A stretch of 64,000 bases of DNA, taken from positions 1,674,001 to 1,738,000 of the forward strand of contig NZ_CP017812.1 in NCBI RefSeq assembly GCF_001856685.1. Reading direction: 5' to 3'. This document shows positions 9,511 to 18,591 of the stretch, one piece after another. Within the stretch, counting starts at the first letter, position 1, and each line of letters opens with the position of its first letter. The notes under the pieces were generated by a model. That model saw only the letters and a program-made list of their open reading frames with translations, ran no database searches and was not told the origin of the DNA. The position numbers and the translations under genes are program-made. The DNA comes from Boudabousia tangfeifanii (GTDB taxonomy: Bacteria > Actinomycetota > Actinomycetes > Actinomycetales > Actinomycetaceae).

Positions 9511-9578
9511 CCCTTCTAGACTTGTTTGCTATTTTTAGTAACTGCACTATCTTAACCATCATTTTGAAAGAGAAGCGA

Positions 9579-10361
9579 ATGTCCGCAAATATCACATCAT
9601 CGTGTGCTAACCCGCTTGAGATTCGTCCTCGCGACCTTAGAAATGTCCTGTTGGAGGGTTTTGGCGAGGAAGGTCAACGCGCGCTATATCAGGCAAAGGT
9701 CTTGGTGGTTGGGGCTGGCGGTCTGGGTTCTCCGGTCTTGACTTACTTGGCTGCGGCTGGGGTGGGGCATTTGGGAATCTGTGAATTTGATGTGATTGAA
9801 GAATCAAATTTGCAGCGTCAGTTCTTGCACCCTTATGAGCGTTTGGGCCAGGGTAAGGCGGAGTCTGCGCGGGAGACTTTGCAGGCTTTTGCCCCAGACC
9901 TGTCGGTAGATCTTTTGGGTAAGTTTCCTTTGCTGGCCGAGGGCGAGACTCTGGATAATTCTTGGATAGAGCGTTTGTCCTCGTACCAGTTGATTGTGGA
10001 TGCGGCCGACAATTTTGAAACCAAGTACTCGATTTCTCGGGCTTGCGAGCAACTGGGGGTGCCGCATGTGTGGGGTTCGATTGTGGGCTGGGATTTTTCG
10101 GTTAGTGTTTTTACTCCGGCCCAGGGTAAGGGTTTGCGTGCTTTGTTTCCTGCGATCCCCCCGGCGGGTTCCACTCCGACGGGTGCCGCCAATGGCGTCT
10201 TGGGGGCAGCTTGCGGTCAAGCTGGTGGTGTCATGGCTGGTGAGGTGGTGAAGTTTTTGACTGGCGCGGGCGAACTTTTGACTGGACAGGTGTTGCTGGT
10301 CGATACGCTGCGTAACTCTTGGCAGACGGTTCCTTTTGTGCCGCTAGTGGACTCCAAGTAG
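9579..10361 (+). CDS. moeB: MoeB/ThiF-family adenylyltransferase
   Basis: The E1-like enzyme adenylylates the C-terminus of MoaD. The 260-residue form starts at the ATG at 9579 after AAAGAGAAG. The open frame extends upstream to 9462, but that stretch overlaps moaE and has no family similarity. The nucleotide-binding motif VVGAGGLGSPVLTYLAAAG and the Arg/Asp motif NLQRQFLH are intact. Two features are odd. The zinc-binding CxxC pairs of E. coli MoeB are absent, and the PSCAEGG cysteine found in many actinobacterial MoeZ/MoeB proteins is replaced by PTGAANG. There is no rhodanese domain. It could also serve ThiS, though no thiamine genes are nearby. Confidence 0.85.
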   Translation: MSANITSSCANPLEIRPRDLRNVLLEGFGEEGQRALYQAKVLVVGAGGLGSPVLTYLAAAGVGHLGICEFDVIEESNLQRQFLHPYERLGQGKAESARETLQAFAPDLSVDLLGKFPLLAEGETLDNSWIERLSSYQLIVDAADNFETKYSISRACEQLGVPHVWGSIVGWDFSVSVFTPAQGKGLRALFPAIPPAGSTPTGAANGVLGAACGQAGGVMAGEVVKFLTGAGELLTGQVLLVDTLRNSWQTVPFVPLVDSK

Positions 10362-10407
10362 CCGGTGAGGGCATAGAATAACAAGTGTTGGCTCCGTGGA
10401 AAGGAAA

Positions 10408-11673
10408 ATGATGAATCCGCTTAGTGTTGAGTCTTATTTGGAAAAGATTTTGGCGCCGATTTCTCCCAGTAAAGTGGTGACTGTGCCCCTGTTGGAGGCG
10501 GTTGGTATGGTGGCTGCCGAGGATATGGCAGCTAAGCTGTCGGTGCCACCTTTTACTAACTCGGCGATGGATGGTTTTGCTTTCAATAGCGCGGATCTTT
10601 CTGCTGAGCTGCCGTTTACTTTGCAGGTAGTTGGCGAGGTCGCTGCCGGTTCTGGTGAGGCCTTGCGCTGTGAGGCGGGGCAGGCAATCCGCATTATGAC
10701 TGGTGCTCCCCTGCCGGCTGGTGCCAACACGGTTGTGCCCGTGGAACTCACTGACCAGGAGCCTGGCCCGGCTGATTTGCCTCAGGCTGTGCAGGTGCGT
10801 GAGAGCGTGAAGCCGGGTGCGAATGTGCGTCAGGCTGGTGAGAATGTGCAGCCTGGTGACATTGTGGTTAAGCGCGGTGATGTGCTCAGCCCGGCCGCGT
10901 TGTCGGCTTTGGCTTCGGTTGGTTTTGGACAGGTGCCGGTTTATTCTCGCCCTCGGGTGGCGGTGATTAGCACTGGTGACGAGTTGGTGCCCGCTGGGGT
11001 GGAACCGGGTGCGGGACAGATCCCGGATTCGAACTCGGTTTTGCTTTCGAGTTTGTTGTCGCAGCAGGGGTATGAGGTGCAGGTGACTCCGATTGCCTCT
11101 GATTCTCCAGAGCAACTGTTGGCTGCTTTGCAGGATTTAGCTAATGAGGTTGATTTGATTATTAGCACTGGTGGTGTTTCTGCCGGTGTTTATGATGTGG
11201 TGAAGGCGGCTACTTCACAGCTCGGGGTTGATTTTACTAAGGTGGCGATGCAGCCGGGGAAGCCGCAGGGTTTCGGCATGGTGAATGCTGCCGGTAAGCA
11301 GATTCCGTTCGTGGCTTTGCCTGGTAATCCGGTTTCGGTTTTTGTTTCTTTCCATTTGTTTGTGACCCCGGTTTTGGCTACTTTGCAGGGACGCAGTGGG
11401 GATGCTTTGACGTGGTTGGAGGCGAAGCAGATTTCGGCTCGGATTGTTCATGAGGTGAAGTCTCCTAAGGGCCGTCGTCAGTTCTTCCCGGTGCGTTTCT
11501 TACGGGACGAGGACGGGTTGTGTTGTGAGCGCACCCACGCGTTGGGTTCGGGCTCGCATTTGGTGGCGACTTTGGCTCAGGCGCAGGGTTTGGCGATTAT
11601 TCCGGCGGAAACTTTGCAGTTGCCCGCCGATACCGAGTTGCCGGTGATTGATTTGCGTTTGCCTTGGTTCTAA
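10408..11673 (+). CDS. moeA: Molybdopterin molybdotransferase MoeA
   Basis: MoeA inserts molybdate into adenylylated molybdopterin. Motifs of the family are clear: PPFTNSAMDGFA near the N-terminus, IMTGAPLPAGANTVVP, ISTGDELV, IISTGGVSAGVYDVV, MQPGKPQGFG and ALPGNPVSVFVSFHLFV. The frame opens at a GTG at 10396, but the AAAGGA ribosome site sits inside that extension. Initiation is therefore at ATG 10408 or 10411. At about 420 residues it has the normal length. It lies between moeB and moaC on the same strand. Confidence 0.95.
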   Translation: MMNPLSVESYLEKILAPISPSKVVTVPLLEAVGMVAAEDMAAKLSVPPFTNSAMDGFAFNSADLSAELPFTLQVVGEVAAGSGEALRCEAGQAIRIMTGAPLPAGANTVVPVELTDQEPGPADLPQAVQVRESVKPGANVRQAGENVQPGDIVVKRGDVLSPAALSALASVGFGQVPVYSRPRVAVISTGDELVPAGVEPGAGQIPDSNSVLLSSLLSQQGYEVQVTPIASDSPEQLLAALQDLANEVDLIISTGGVSAGVYDVVKAATSQLGVDFTKVAMQPGKPQGFGMVNAAGKQIPFVALPGNPVSVFVSFHLFVTPVLATLQGRSGDALTWLEAKQISARIVHEVKSPKGRRQFFPVRFLRDEDGLCCERTHALGSGSHLVATLAQAQGLAIIPAETLQLPADTELPVIDLRLPWF

Positions 11674-11712
11674 TATTTTTGTTTTGCTGAGTTTTGAGAG
11701 TTAGAGGAAAAG

Positions 11713-12189
11713 ATGAAGTTTACTCATTTGGATGATGCTGGCCATGCCTACATGGTGGATGTGACCGAGAAGAAGCCGACGGTTCGTCAGGCTACTGCTC
11801 GCGGTCGAGTGCGTGTTTCGAAGCCGATTATGGCTGCTTTGCGTGAGGGCACGGTCCCTAAGGGTGACGTTTTGGCAGTGGCTCGTATTGCGGGGATTAG
11901 TGCGGCTAAGCGGGTGCCCGAGTTGTTGCCTTTGGCGCACACGATTGGGGTGCATGGGGCTTCGGTTGATTTGGAATTGGCCGAGGAACATGTTTTGATT
12001 ACTGCCACGGTTCGCACTGCTGACCGTACTGGGGTGGAAATGGAAGCTTTGACGGCTGTGTCTGTGGCTGCTTTGACTGTGGTGGATATGGTCAAGGGCG
12101 TCGACAAGCTGGTTAGCATCGAAGAGTGTCAGATTGTCGCTAAGAGCGGTGGCCGCTCTGGTGATTGGGTGCGCCCTGAAAATGCCTGA
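11713..12189 (+). CDS. moaC: Cyclic pyranopterin monophosphate synthase MoaC
   Basis: MoaC acts with MoaA in forming the cyclic pyranopterin precursor. The 158-residue protein shows [25 protein letters not shown] and [22 protein letters not shown], the last two containing active-site residues of the family. GAGAGTTAGAGGAAAAG precedes the ATG. Its stop codon overlaps the most likely mobA start, indicating co-translation. Confidence 0.96.
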   Translation: MKFTHLDDAGHAYMVDVTEKKPTVRQATARGRVRVSKPIMAALREGTVPKGDVLAVARIAGISAAKRVPELLPLAHTIGVHGASVDLELAEEHVLITATVRTADRTGVEMEALTAVSVAALTVVDMVKGVDKLVSIEECQIVAKSGGRSGDWVRPENA

Positions 12190-12892
12190 GCTTTCTGCTT
12201 CTTCGGCCCTGTCTTCGTCACTGCCCCCGTTAGAGACTATGTCGTCTGGGAATGGTCGCCAGAACGCTAGCGCTAGAGCTAATGTTCCGCAGGAAAGTTT
12301 TTCCTTGCCTAATTTGGGTTTGGTGTTGTTAGCTGGTGGCACGGGTCGGCGATTGGGTGGTGCTTCGAAGCCTGATCTGACGCTTTCGGGTAACCGTTTG
12401 GTGGATCTGGTTTTGGCTCGTTGCGCGGAAACGTTTCCGGATAGTCCTGTAGTGGTGGTTGCTCCTGAGTCTTTGGATTTGCCTGCTGGCACTTTGCAGA
12501 CTTTGGAGTCTCCACCTTTTGGTGGGCCTGCGGCGGGAGTGGATACTGGCTGGAAGTTTTTGCTTGAGCGTTTTCCGGCTTTGTCATTGGTTGGCGTTTT
12601 ACCGGTTGATGCCCCGCGGGCACCTTTTGCTTTGGCTGCGTTGCTTGCCGCTGCTTCTCCCCTTTCGAGCGCTTCGGGGGCGATGGCCGCGACTGGCGAG
12701 CAGTTGCATCCGACTTTGACTTTGGCTCGGATTAAGGCTTTAACTGCCGAGTATGCGGGGTCAGATGTGCGTGATATGTCTTTGCGGAAGTATTGGCGCC
12801 CATTAGATTTGCCGACTTACCAAGTGCCGGAATTTTTTACTGAGGATATTGATACTCCACAGGATTTAGCTAGGCAACGTGAGGTCGACTAG
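12182..12892 (+). CDS. mobA: Molybdenum cofactor guanylyltransferase, MobA-like
   Basis: The protein attaches GMP to the cofactor, giving the MGD form required by NarG. The nucleotidyltransferase motif [18 protein letters not shown], the PFGGPAAGV segment and [11 protein letters not shown] match MobA-type proteins. The ATG at 12182 overlaps the moaC stop and gives 236 residues. It would add about 40 poorly conserved Ser/Ala-rich residues before the catalytic domain. A later ATG at 12239 would give a more typical N-terminus, so the start is uncertain. Confidence 0.85.
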   Translation: MPELSASSALSSSLPPLETMSSGNGRQNASARANVPQESFSLPNLGLVLLAGGTGRRLGGASKPDLTLSGNRLVDLVLARCAETFPDSPVVVVAPESLDLPAGTLQTLESPPFGGPAAGVDTGWKFLLERFPALSLVGVLPVDAPRAPFALAALLAAASPLSSASGAMAATGEQLHPTLTLARIKALTAEYAGSDVRDMSLRKYWRPLDLPTYQVPEFFTEDIDTPQDLARQREVD

Positions 12893-13040
12893 GTCGCCGA
12901 GGGCGAAGGCAAGATACCCGGCGTAGTAGCTGTGCTTGCTTGGTCGGATAGGTAGCTAAGCTTTCCGCTTTTGCCTTTGAGTGTGATGGTTTGTTGGTGT
13001 CATGTGCCGCTTTTGCTTCCTGTTTTTGTTGCGTTAATTA

Positions 13041-13078
13041 GTTGGAGCCCCAACGAGTTTCCTCGTTGGGGCTCCAAC
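13041..13078. terminator. Strong bidirectional terminator between mobA and pckG
   Basis: A 17-bp perfect inverted repeat, GTTGGAGCCCCAACGAG and its complement, has a four-base loop. It lies between the convergent mobA and pckG genes. The rest of the 223-bp gap (12893-13115) shows no gene. Confidence 0.85.
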
Positions 13079-13115
13079 TTTATGCCTGTTTGGCTAGGCG
13101 CTTAGCGCCCAGGAC

Positions 13116-14951
13116 TCACTTGGCGTTGTTGATGCGCTCACGTAGCTTGGCGAGCTGTTCGAGAATACGAGCTGGGACCTTGTCGCCAAACTGCTTGAAG
13201 TATTCTTCGGTTTCAGCTGCTTCTGCATCCCATGCTTCAGGATCGATGGTGTAGAGCTTCTTCCAAGTTTCTTCGTCGAAGTCCTTGAGGCCTTCGATGT
13301 TGAAGTCTTCGAACTTGGGGTAAAGACCGGTTAGGCCTTCAACTGCTTCAACTTCACCGGCGGCGCGACGAACGATCCAGTCGAGAACACGGCTGTTTTC
13401 GCCGTAGCCTGGCCATAGCCAGTTGCCTTCGTCGTCCTTACGGAACCAGTTAACCTGGTATACCTTCGGGAACTTGTCGCCCAACTTGTCCTGCATTTCC
13501 AACCAGTGTGCCCAGTAGTCGGCCATGTGGTAGCCACAGAATGGCAACATAGCGAATGGGTCGTGACGCAAGGAGCCGGCCTTAACGTCGGTGGCGGCTG
13601 CGGTAACTTCGGAGGCAACCGAAGCGCCGATGTAGACGCCGTGTGCTGGTTCGTACTGTTCTGCAACCAATGGAACGTTGGTTGCACGACGGCCACCGAA
13701 GAGGATGGCGTCGATCGGAACACCCTGAGGAGCTTCCCAGTCGTCACAGATGATTGGGCACTGTGCTGCAGGGGTGGTGAAACGCGAGTTCGGGTGAGCA
13801 GCCTTTTCGCGGGAATCTGGGTTCCAGTCCTGGCCCTTCCAGTCGATCAAGTGCTCTGGTGCTGGCATGTCGCAGCCTTCCCACCAAACATCGCCATCAT
13901 CGGTTAGTGCCACGTTGGTGAAGATGGTGTTGCGGTCCATGGTGTCCATGGCCATTGGGTTGGTGTCGTGCGAGGTGCCTGGGGCAACGCCGAAGAAGCC
14001 AGCTTCTGGGTTGATGGCGTAGAGACGGCCATCTGGGCCTGGACGCATCCATGCAATGTCGTCACCAACGGTTTCGACCTTGTAGCCTGGGATGGTTGGC
14101 TGGAGCATGGCGAGGTTGGTCTTACCACATGCCGATGGGAATGCGGCGGTGACGTGGTACTGCTTGCCGGTCTTTTCGTCGGTTAGACGCAAGATGAGCA
14201 TGTGTTCAGCCATCCAGCCGTCACGCTTTGCCATGGTCGAGGCGATACGAAGAGCGAAGCACTTCTTACCGAGTAGGGCGTTGCCGCCGTAACCGGAACC
14301 GTAGGACCAGATTTCGTTGGTCTCTGGGAAGTGGGTGATGTACTTTTCTTCGTTGCATGGCCAAGTGGTATCTTCCTGGCCTGGTTCTAGAGGTGCACCA
14401 ACGGAGTGAACGGCTGGTACCCATTCGCCACCTTCGTTGATGAGATCCATAGCCTTGGCACCCATGCGGGTCATGATGCGCATGTTGCAAACAACGTATG
14501 GGGAGTCAGTTAGTTCGATGCCTAGCTGGCTGATTGGGCCACCCAATGGACCCATGGAGAAAGGAACGACGTACATGGTGCGACCCTTCATGGCACCGTC
14601 GAACTTTTCGTTGAGGATCTTCTTCATTTCGGTTGGGTCGTACCAGTGGTTGGTCGGACCTGCATCTTCTTCCTTTTCGGAGCAGATGAAGGTACGGGAT
14701 TCCACACGAGCCACGTCCGAAGGAAGGGAGCGAGCCAAGAACGAGTTTGGACGCTTTTCTTCGTTGAGGCGGGTGAACATGCCGGATTCCACCATTTCGG
14801 TGGTTAGGCGGTCCCATTCCTCTTGCGAGCCGTCAGCGAAGTAAACAGCTTCTGGCTTAGCTAGTTCAGCAACGCGGGTTACGAATTCTAGGACGTCTTC
14901 CGGAACGTTAGCCGGTGCGACCTCACGAATTTCCTGCGCGGTAACAGTCAT
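13116..14951 (-). CDS. pckG: Phosphoenolpyruvate carboxykinase (GTP)
   Basis: PEPCK converts oxaloacetate and GTP to phosphoenolpyruvate, GDP and CO2, the entry to gluconeogenesis. The 611 residues fit the GTP-dependent family. The nucleotide loop [12 protein letters not shown] with its reactive Cys, the metal-site segment [23 protein letters not shown] and [10 protein letters not shown] are all present. The ATG at 14951 follows AGGAGG by nine bases. The open frame continues 20 codons upstream without a ribosome site. It is a monocistronic unit bounded downstream by the hairpin at 13041-13078. Confidence 0.97.
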   Translation of the reverse strand: MTVTAQEIREVAPANVPEDVLEFVTRVAELAKPEAVYFADGSQEEWDRLTTEMVESGMFTRLNEEKRPNSFLARSLPSDVARVESRTFICSEKEEDAGPTNHWYDPTEMKKILNEKFDGAMKGRTMYVVPFSMGPLGGPISQLGIELTDSPYVVCNMRIMTRMGAKAMDLINEGGEWVPAVHSVGAPLEPGQEDTTWPCNEEKYITHFPETNEIWSYGSGYGGNALLGKKCFALRIASTMAKRDGWMAEHMLILRLTDEKTGKQYHVTAAFPSACGKTNLAMLQPTIPGYKVETVGDDIAWMRPGPDGRLYAINPEAGFFGVAPGTSHDTNPMAMDTMDRNTIFTNVALTDDGDVWWEGCDMPAPEHLIDWKGQDWNPDSREKAAHPNSRFTTPAAQCPIICDDWEAPQGVPIDAILFGGRRATNVPLVAEQYEPAHGVYIGASVASEVTAAATDVKAGSLRHDPFAMLPFCGYHMADYWAHWLEMQDKLGDKFPKVYQVNWFRKDDEGNWLWPGYGENSRVLDWIVRRAAGEVEAVEGLTGLYPKFEDFNIEGLKDFDEETWKKLYTIDPEAWDAEAAETEEYFKQFGDKVPARILEQLAKLRERINNAK

Positions 14952-15256
14952 TATTATTTGCCTCCTATGGGCGCTCGAGTTCCATGGCTTATGCCACAGG
15001 TCTACGGTCACTATTTTGCTACAAGTTGTGGCTGAAAACGTTGTCCTAAAGTCCCATTGCCCAAAAATTTCACTCTACGCGAGGTCTCTCAGCTATAAAC
15101 CGACATTTCACTTTTCTGTAGCGTAGAATACTGGCTCTAGGCTTTTCCTCTTTAGGAACTGTGGGTTTCTAAGCACTCTCTGCAATGATGCAGATAACAA
15201 CTTTTAGTCACTATCACGGTTTGACTATCTATTCGCTTTTTGGAATAGGAGCGGCA

Positions 15257-16033
15257 ATGTTGCCACCTTTTGAGCTGGATTGGTTGCATGGTTCTCCCCT
15301 GCTTACTTTTGGGATCAGCACTCCGCTACTTCCTTTGCTGCTGGGTTCAGTTTTTGTGTTGGTTGCACTGGTGAATGTGGGAGCAAATTTGCGTGACGCT
15401 TCTGGAGTGGCACGTTGGTCGAAACCATTTTTGGTTCCGCTACTGATCGCTATGGCTATCACGTGGTCACTTTCAAGCGCACATACCACACCTGTCAGTT
15501 GGAGTGTTTATCTTCTGATTGGGGCATTGGTTTTCGGTTGGCTTGGTGATGTATTTTTGCTGGCCGAGGGCGACACGTTTTTCCTGTTGGGTCTAGTGTC
15601 ATTTCTGGTAGGCCACGTGTTTTACGCTGCGATCAGCCTGTACTGGCTTTCTCTTTGGGGCTGGCCCAGCCTGGGCAAGATTCTATTCGCCCTCCTTGCC
15701 GGTGGACTCTACGCTTTCTTTGCTTTCCCCTTCATGTACAGCAAAGCCCGCGACGATAGTTTGATAAAGACTTTTCCCATTGCCGTCTTTTTCTATAGCG
15801 GAGTCATTTTGACTGCCACTATCCTGTTCTTGATTGCGCACCTGCAATCCCCCACTTTGGGAACCGAAGCGTGCCTTTGGGGCGCTGCCTTGTTTTTAGT
15901 TTCAGACACTACTTTGTCGAAACAAGTTTTTTATCGTCATTCAAAACTGAGACAAGGAATGTTGATGTGCACCTACCTGGCAGGCCAGTGTCTATTAACT
16001 GGCGGAATTTTGGCGGTTAGCGCAAGTATTTAG
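15257..16033 (+). CDS. YhhN/TMEM86-family membrane protein, possible lysoplasmalogenase
   Basis: This is an integral membrane protein with about eight hydrophobic segments. The conserved family pattern is visible in FGWLGDVFLL, FLVGHVFYA, ALFLVSDTTLS and the C-terminal LAGQCLL. Members of the YhhN/TMEM86 family hydrolyse the vinyl-ether bond of lysoplasmalogens, and the conserved Asp residues in GD and SD are thought to be catalytic. I prefer the ATG at 15257, which has AGGAG six bases upstream, over the ATG at 15185. That choice gives 258 residues. The substrate in this organism is not known from sequence. Confidence 0.8.
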   Translation: MLPPFELDWLHGSPLLTFGISTPLLPLLLGSVFVLVALVNVGANLRDASGVARWSKPFLVPLLIAMAITWSLSSAHTTPVSWSVYLLIGALVFGWLGDVFLLAEGDTFFLLGLVSFLVGHVFYAAISLYWLSLWGWPSLGKILFALLAGGLYAFFAFPFMYSKARDDSLIKTFPIAVFFYSGVILTATILFLIAHLQSPTLGTEACLWGAALFLVSDTTLSKQVFYRHSKLRQGMLMCTYLAGQCLLTGGILAVSASI

Positions 16034-16219
16034 CGTTGACATTTTAACGATTTTCGCAAGTATCTAATTCTTGACAAAGTCAAAAACTTACAACGACTTT
16101 TTCTTGCAATTTCAATGATTTCAGGTGATTTTGCTTAAATTCAACGCGCAAAATTCTTTTTATCGTTCTAGTATCTCTACTTGGGGTGGACAAATATCCA
16201 AAAAATGAAAGGACGATCA
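16034..16219 (+). promoter_or_regulatory. Upstream region of the GH43-SLH gene
   Basis: This is an AT-rich leader of 186 bp. TTGACA occurs at its left end, and TTGACAAAGTCAA, an inverted repeat with 5-bp arms, occurs near 16070. A typical ribosome site (AAAGGA) stands seven bases before the ATG at 16220. The exact promoter is not certain. Confidence 0.35.
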
Positions 16220-18262
16220 ATGCAGAATCTCCATTCGCGCACTCGTCGAGTCCTAGCTGCTGCTGCTTCGGTTACCGTTGCTGCTTCTCTAGGTCTTGCT
16301 GGCGCAACTTCCGCAATGGCTGCTGATAAGCCAGTTGCCAAAGATAAGGCCACTAAGACCGCAACCGCTGAGCCAAAGGCTGCTAAGACTCCTGAGGCAA
16401 AGCCAGCAGCCAAGGCTGAACCCAAGAAGGTTGACAAGGTTCTAGAACACGAGCCTTTCAACAAAGACACCAACTTTGAATACGTTGATAACTTCCCTGA
16501 TCCTGATATCTACTTCGATAAGGACACCAAGACTTACTACGCCTTTTCTACCACTGCAAAAGGCGCATTGGCTCCCGTTGTCACCTCTAAAGATCTCAAG
16601 GTCTGGAGTGACGTTGATGGCTACAAGCCACCAAAGAACCCTAAGAATGGCCGTTACCCTCTAAAGTACCTACGCGCCATGAAGGATAACTGGGGAAATG
16701 CTATTGCCGAGCACTTTGTTGACGGTCTGTTAGATCTTCCAGTTTGGACCTCCGCTCCAAACAGCGATAAAGATGAATCTAATTTCAAGCGCCGTATTTG
16801 GGCCCCAACCGTAGAAAAGTTGGACAACGGCAACTACCTAATGGTTTTCGCTGTCGAACAGGCTCCAGAGAGTAAGACGCTCGGTTACGGACGCTGGTGC
16901 CTCTCCTACGCAGTTGCTACCAAGGAACTAGCTGCTCAGTCTGGTCGTAAGCTCACCCCTGCTGGCCCATACGCTGACACCACTTCGAAGCCGCTCTACT
17001 GCTCCGACGATCCTGCTGGCACCATTGACCCAGATCTCTTCCGCGATCCTAAGACCGGTCAGCTCTACTTGCTAGCTAAGAACGAAGGCAACAACAAGAA
17101 CGGCTTCCCTGGCGGCGCTGCCAAGCTTCACGTCCACAAGGTCAAGCAAAATGGCAACACCATTAGCCTAGAAGGCAAGGACACTGTCCTCAGCTACGCC
17201 CAGATGGAACCATGGCGTGAAGGCTACGAGCCCGGTATGCGTCACACTTGGGAAGGTCTCTTGAACGAGAACCCATCCATGGTTTACTACAAGGGCAAGT
17301 ACTACCTGTTCTACTCGGCTAACGAGTACAAAACTGCCGACTACGCCACTGGATACAGCATCTGCGAAACCCCAATGGGTCCTTGCAAGCGCGTTTCCAC
17401 CCAGCCTCTTTTGAAGGCTGACAAGGCATGGAACCAGCTCGGCCCAGGTGGCGCCAGCGCCTTCGTTGATACCGAAGGCAAGCTCCGTTTGGCCTACCAC
17501 GCTTACCCAGCAAAGATGCGTGACGACAAGGGTAACTTGAAGGACGTTACTAACCTTGATCAGACCCCACGCGTCCTACAGGTCGGCACCCTTGACACCT
17601 ACGACAAGGCTGGCCGTTTGGTAATCACTGAACGTTCGAACCGTCTCCCAGCAGATGTTGCTGCTCCTAAGACCGGTAAGTTCATTGACATCAACAAGAC
17701 CACCGATCACTACGCTGCTATGGTATGGATGGACAAGACTGGTATTGCTACCGGTTGGGCCGCTAAGGGTGGCCGCACCTACCGTCCAACCACTCCAGTA
17801 ACCCGTGAAGCAATGGCTGCCTTCATCTACCGTGCAGCTGGCTCACCAATCTACACTCCTCCAGCAAACTCCGCTGATTGCTTCAAGGACATCTCCAAGA
17901 GCGCCTTCAGCAAGCAGATCTGCTGGATGAAGGAATCGGGCCTTTCGAAGGGTTGGCCAGACAAGACCTTCCGTCCAAACGACCCAATCTCGCGTGAAGC
18001 TATGGCTGCATTCATGTACCGCCTAGCCAAGAGCCCGAAGTTCACCCCTGTTACCAAGGATGGCTTCGTTGACCTCTCCAAGTCCTACTTCAAGAAGGAA
18101 ATGCAGTGGATGCAGGCCGCTGGCATCGCCAACGGTTGGAAGGTCGATGGCAAGCGCGAATACCGCCCAGCCGTGAACGTCAACCGTGACGCTATGGCTG
18201 TCTTCTTGAAGAACATGGTCTCCAAGTACTCGATCAAGTTTGATGGCACTAAGCGCCTCTGA
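16220..18262 (+). CDS. Secreted GH43-like glycosidase with three SLH domains
   Basis: A 680-residue surface protein. Residues 1 to about 35 form a Sec signal peptide (RTRRVLAAAASV...ATSAMA). An Ala/Lys/Pro linker follows, then a five-bladed beta-propeller-like domain to about residue 470. In it NFPDPDIYFDKD, IWAPTVEKLDNGNY and GTIDPDLFRDPKTGQLYLL recall the acidic residues and repeats of GH43 arabinanase/xylosidase-type enzymes. Three SLH domains end the protein, each with the GxxxGW...F/YRP...REAMAAF pattern, so it should bind secondary cell-wall polymer. Specificity cannot be told. The frame opens earlier at 16181, but AAAGGA before 16220 and the signal peptide decide the start. A large hairpin terminates it. 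Confidence 0.8.
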   Translation: MQNLHSRTRRVLAAAASVTVAASLGLAGATSAMAADKPVAKDKATKTATAEPKAAKTPEAKPAAKAEPKKVDKVLEHEPFNKDTNFEYVDNFPDPDIYFDKDTKTYYAFSTTAKGALAPVVTSKDLKVWSDVDGYKPPKNPKNGRYPLKYLRAMKDNWGNAIAEHFVDGLLDLPVWTSAPNSDKDESNFKRRIWAPTVEKLDNGNYLMVFAVEQAPESKTLGYGRWCLSYAVATKELAAQSGRKLTPAGPYADTTSKPLYCSDDPAGTIDPDLFRDPKTGQLYLLAKNEGNNKNGFPGGAAKLHVHKVKQNGNTISLEGKDTVLSYAQMEPWREGYEPGMRHTWEGLLNENPSMVYYKGKYYLFYSANEYKTADYATGYSICETPMGPCKRVSTQPLLKADKAWNQLGPGGASAFVDTEGKLRLAYHAYPAKMRDDKGNLKDVTNLDQTPRVLQVGTLDTYDKAGRLVITERSNRLPADVAAPKTGKFIDINKTTDHYAAMVWMDKTGIATGWAAKGGRTYRPTTPVTREAMAAFIYRAAGSPIYTPPANSADCFKDISKSAFSKQICWMKESGLSKGWPDKTFRPNDPISREAMAAFMYRLAKSPKFTPVTKDGFVDLSKSYFKKEMQWMQAAGIANGWKVDGKREYRPAVNVNRDAMAVFLKNMVSKYSIKFDGTKRL

Positions 18263-18305
18263 TTGAGCCACTGACCGCTAACAAACGTTAGCAACCAGTT
18301 CTCTC

Positions 18306-18374
18306 GCCGAGGGCGACAAGGAACGATAAGTTTCCGGATCTAATCCGGCGCTTATCCCCCTTGTCGCCCTCGGT
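18306..18374 (+). terminator. Long hairpin terminator of the GH43-SLH gene
   Basis: CCGAGGGCGACAAGG pairs with CCTTGTCGCCCTCGG. Inside it ATAAG and CTTAT, and CCGGAT and ATCCGG, pair in turn, giving an extended stem followed by TATTTTAAT. Confidence 0.85.
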
Positions 18375-18465
18375 ATTTTAATGCAAGAAGTACGACAAAA
18401 AAGATAAAAATAGCCGAATCTCAGGCTAAGTAAAAGGTTAAGAGCTACCAAGGATAAGAAATAAC

Positions 18466-18506
18466 TTTGGGGGCGGAATCCTGGGTAAATGGATTCCGCC
18501 CCCAAA
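18466..18506. terminator. 16-bp perfect hairpin downstream of trpB
   Basis: TTTGGGGGCGGAATCC and its exact complement are separated by nine bases. It lies 86 bp after the trpB stop codon. It probably terminates trpB on the minus strand and backs up the GH43 terminator on the plus strand. Confidence 0.75.
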
Positions 18507-18591
18507 TAGGTTTTCAAGCCCACAACGTACGGTTAAAACCCCACTAAAAAGGTGAAGCTAATGACCGTCGCAGACTAAATGTGTCAAGCGA

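Noticed and set aside
9462..9578. N-terminal extension of the MoeB-like protein
   Set aside because: It overlaps moaE in antisense and lacks similarity to the family; AAAGAGAAG before ATG 9579 marks the start.
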